A stretch of 7,790 nt of DNA, from the NCBI GenBank assembly GCA_016764135.1, contig JAESSL010000088.1, positions 1-7,790 of the forward strand. Direction: 5' to 3'. Of the stretch, positions 6,679 to 7,790 are shown in pieces. Positions within the stretch are counted from its first letter, which is position 1. Each line of letters begins with the position of its first letter. The notes beneath the pieces are model-generated. The model did no database searches. It saw only the letters and a list, made by a program, of their open reading frames with translations, and had not been told where the DNA came from. The DNA is from Alphaproteobacteria bacterium (lineage in GTDB: Bacteria > Pseudomonadota > Alphaproteobacteria > UBA8366 > GCA-2717185). Made by a program: the position numbers and the translations under genes.

Positions 6679-6915
6679 CGTGATTCCCCCTAGATAGCGT
6701 CACAAAATGGCGACGCCTGCAATATTTCGCCATGCTGGTGATGTTTGTAAAAAATAACAAGGTAAACCAATGCGCTTGTCCCGAAAGAATGGATCGATAC
6801 AGTGGATGATCGATTTTGGGCGCAGGCATTTATCTTGCGTCGAATTAAGGTCAGGGTTAAGGAAAATCCACGCAATCGAAAATCCAGTTAAATTCGCAGG
6901 AAAGGCGCTGTCCAA
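6679..6915. promoter_or_regulatory. Divergent intergenic region between the dehydrogenase gene and trxB
   Basis: These 237 bases must hold the promoters for both the minus-strand dehydrogenase gene and plus-strand trxB. The ribosome sites are clear: AGGGGG at 6686-6691 for the minus strand and AGGAAAGG at 6898-6905 for trxB. I see no promoter hexamers good enough to call. A 7-base inverted repeat (ATGGCGA 6707-6713 and TCGCCAT 6727-6733) lies just before the dehydrogenase gene. A 9-base direct repeat GAAAATCCA occurs at 6862-6870 and 6878-6886, near trxB. ATCGAT occurs at 6793-6798 and 6809-6814. No small gene is supported here. Confidence 0.5.
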
Positions 6916-7790
6916 ATGAGCGAGCAACGGCATACGAAAGTTCTCATAATCGGTTCAGGACCCGCAGGATATACGGCGGCGATTTACGCCGCGCGCGCCA
7001 ATCTTGCGCCGATGCTGGTTGCGGGTTTGCAGCCCGGCGGCCAACTGACCATCACGACGGACGTTGAGAATTATCCCGGTTTCGCCGATGCGGTGCAGGG
7101 GCCGTGGCTGGTCGAACAGATGCGCCTCCAAGCGGAGCATGTGGGTACGGATATCGTCGCTGATATCATCACCAGCGTTGACTTTTCGAAACGGCCGTTT
7201 GTCTGTCAGGGTGATAGCGGCGATACCTACATCGCTGATTCGGTCATCATCTCCACAGGCGCGCAGGCGCGCTGGTTGGGACTGGACACCGAGCAAACTT
7301 ATATGGGCTTTGGCGTCTCCGCTTGCGCGACATGCGATGGGTTCTTTTTTCGCGAACAGGAAATCGTGATTGTCGGTGGCGGCAACACCGCCGTTGAAGA
7401 AGCGCTGTTCTTAACCAATTTCGCCAGCAAAGTGACCGTGATTCATCGTCGAGACCAATTCCGCGCCGAAAAGATCATGCAGGACCGCTTGTTCAAAAAC
7501 CCAAAAGTTGAAGTGTTGTGGAATCATACGCTCGACGAGGTGCTGGGCGACACGGATCCGCTCGGCGTTACGGGCGCGCGCGTGCGCAACGTTAAAACCG
7601 GCGAATCAACGGATCTGGCGGTGAGCGGCGTGTTTATCGCTATTGGACACGACCCGGCGACAGGGATCTTCAAAGGGCATGTGGATATGGATGACGAAGG
7701 CTATATCCTCCATGCCCCCGATAGTACGGCCACGAATATTCCCGGCGTCTTTGCGGCGGGCGATGTGGTCGACAAGGTCTACCGGCAGGC
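6916..7790 (+). CDS. trxB: Thioredoxin-disulfide reductase TrxB (runs off the right edge)
   Basis: A flavoenzyme that passes electrons from NADPH through FAD to thioredoxin in the cytoplasm. The first 291 residues are present; about 25-50 residues of the C-terminal FAD-domain end are missing, judging from the family length of about 320-340. Motifs in order: FAD-binding GSGPAGYTAAIYAARA (residues 13-28), PGGQLTITTDVENYPGF (40-56), the redox-active pair in SACATCDG (Cys137 and Cys140), NADPH-binding GGGNTAVEEAL (154-164), HRRDQFRAEK (177-186), FIAIGHDP (240-247), and the start of the second FAD motif PGVFAAGDVVD (276-286). The basic HRR after the NADPH site fits NADP use. The ATG at 6916 has AGGAAAGG ten bases upstream. 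It is transcribed away from all other genes here, so it is likely unrelated to the transporter block. Confidence 0.96.
   Translation, partial: MSEQRHTKVLIIGSGPAGYTAAIYAARANLAPMLVAGLQPGGQLTITTDVENYPGFADAVQGPWLVEQMRLQAEHVGTDIVADIITSVDFSKRPFVCQGDSGDTYIADSVIISTGAQARWLGLDTEQTYMGFGVSACATCDGFFFREQEIVIVGGGNTAVEEALFLTNFASKVTVIHRRDQFRAEKIMQDRLFKNPKVEVLWNHTLDEVLGDTDPLGVTGARVRNVKTGESTDLAVSGVFIAIGHDPATGIFKGHVDMDDEGYILHAPDSTATNIPGVFAAGDVVDKVYRQ

Noticed and set aside
6690..6933. Small minus-strand frames of 61-84 codons in the divergent region
   Set aside because: They overlap each other and the 5' ends of known genes, have no ribosome sites and no recognisable motif. The region is better read as a promoter region.
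6955..7296. A 113-codon minus-strand frame inside trxB
   Set aside because: TrxB on the plus strand explains every base here with intact FAD and redox motifs; the antisense translation has no family feature.

Overview
The window looks like a stretch of chromosome from an alphaproteobacterium, possibly of the Rhodospirillales type. GC content is moderately high and alanine codons favour GCG. The thioredoxin reductase has the form I associate with that class, and the solute-binding protein carries a twin-arginine-like signal. The taxonomic guess comes from protein style only and is not firm. No insertion sequence, CRISPR array, tRNA, rRNA or phage gene was seen. It reads as ordinary metabolic and transport chromosome.

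Layout. Positions 1-6678 hold seven genes, all on the minus strand. In order of transcription they are: a 3-hydroxyisobutyrate dehydrogenase-family oxidoreductase (6678-5782), a two-module pentapeptide-repeat protein (5735-4368), a periplasmic type I solute-binding protein (4238-3036), two permeases LivH-like (2952-2083) and LivM-like (2079-1102), and two ATPases LivG-like (1109-324) and LivF-like (327 to the left edge, incomplete). A 237-bp divergent region (6679-6915) separates this block from a plus-strand trxB gene (6916 to the right edge, incomplete).

How the genes work together. The last five minus-strand genes make one complete high-affinity ABC importer of the branched-chain amino acid (HAAT) family. 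The binding protein captures the ligand in the periplasm, LivH and LivM form the channel, and LivG and LivF hydrolyse ATP. The four membrane and ATPase genes are packed with a 3-nt gap, an 8-nt overlap and a 4-nt overlap. A strong 14-bp hairpin lies between the binding-protein gene and livH and probably sets a higher dose of binding protein. The region before the binding-protein gene carries two pairs of tandem direct repeats that look like regulator sites. The dehydrogenase and pentapeptide genes precede the importer on the same strand with a 46-bp gap between them, but whether they belong to the same transcript is open. The importer's substrate cannot be fixed from sequence; branched-chain amino acids or small aromatic acids are both plausible.

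The least ordinary items are the duplicated architecture of the pentapeptide protein, the altered substrate loop of the dehydrogenase, and the repeats and hairpin around the binding-protein gene. I found no convincing evidence for an undescribed multi-gene system.
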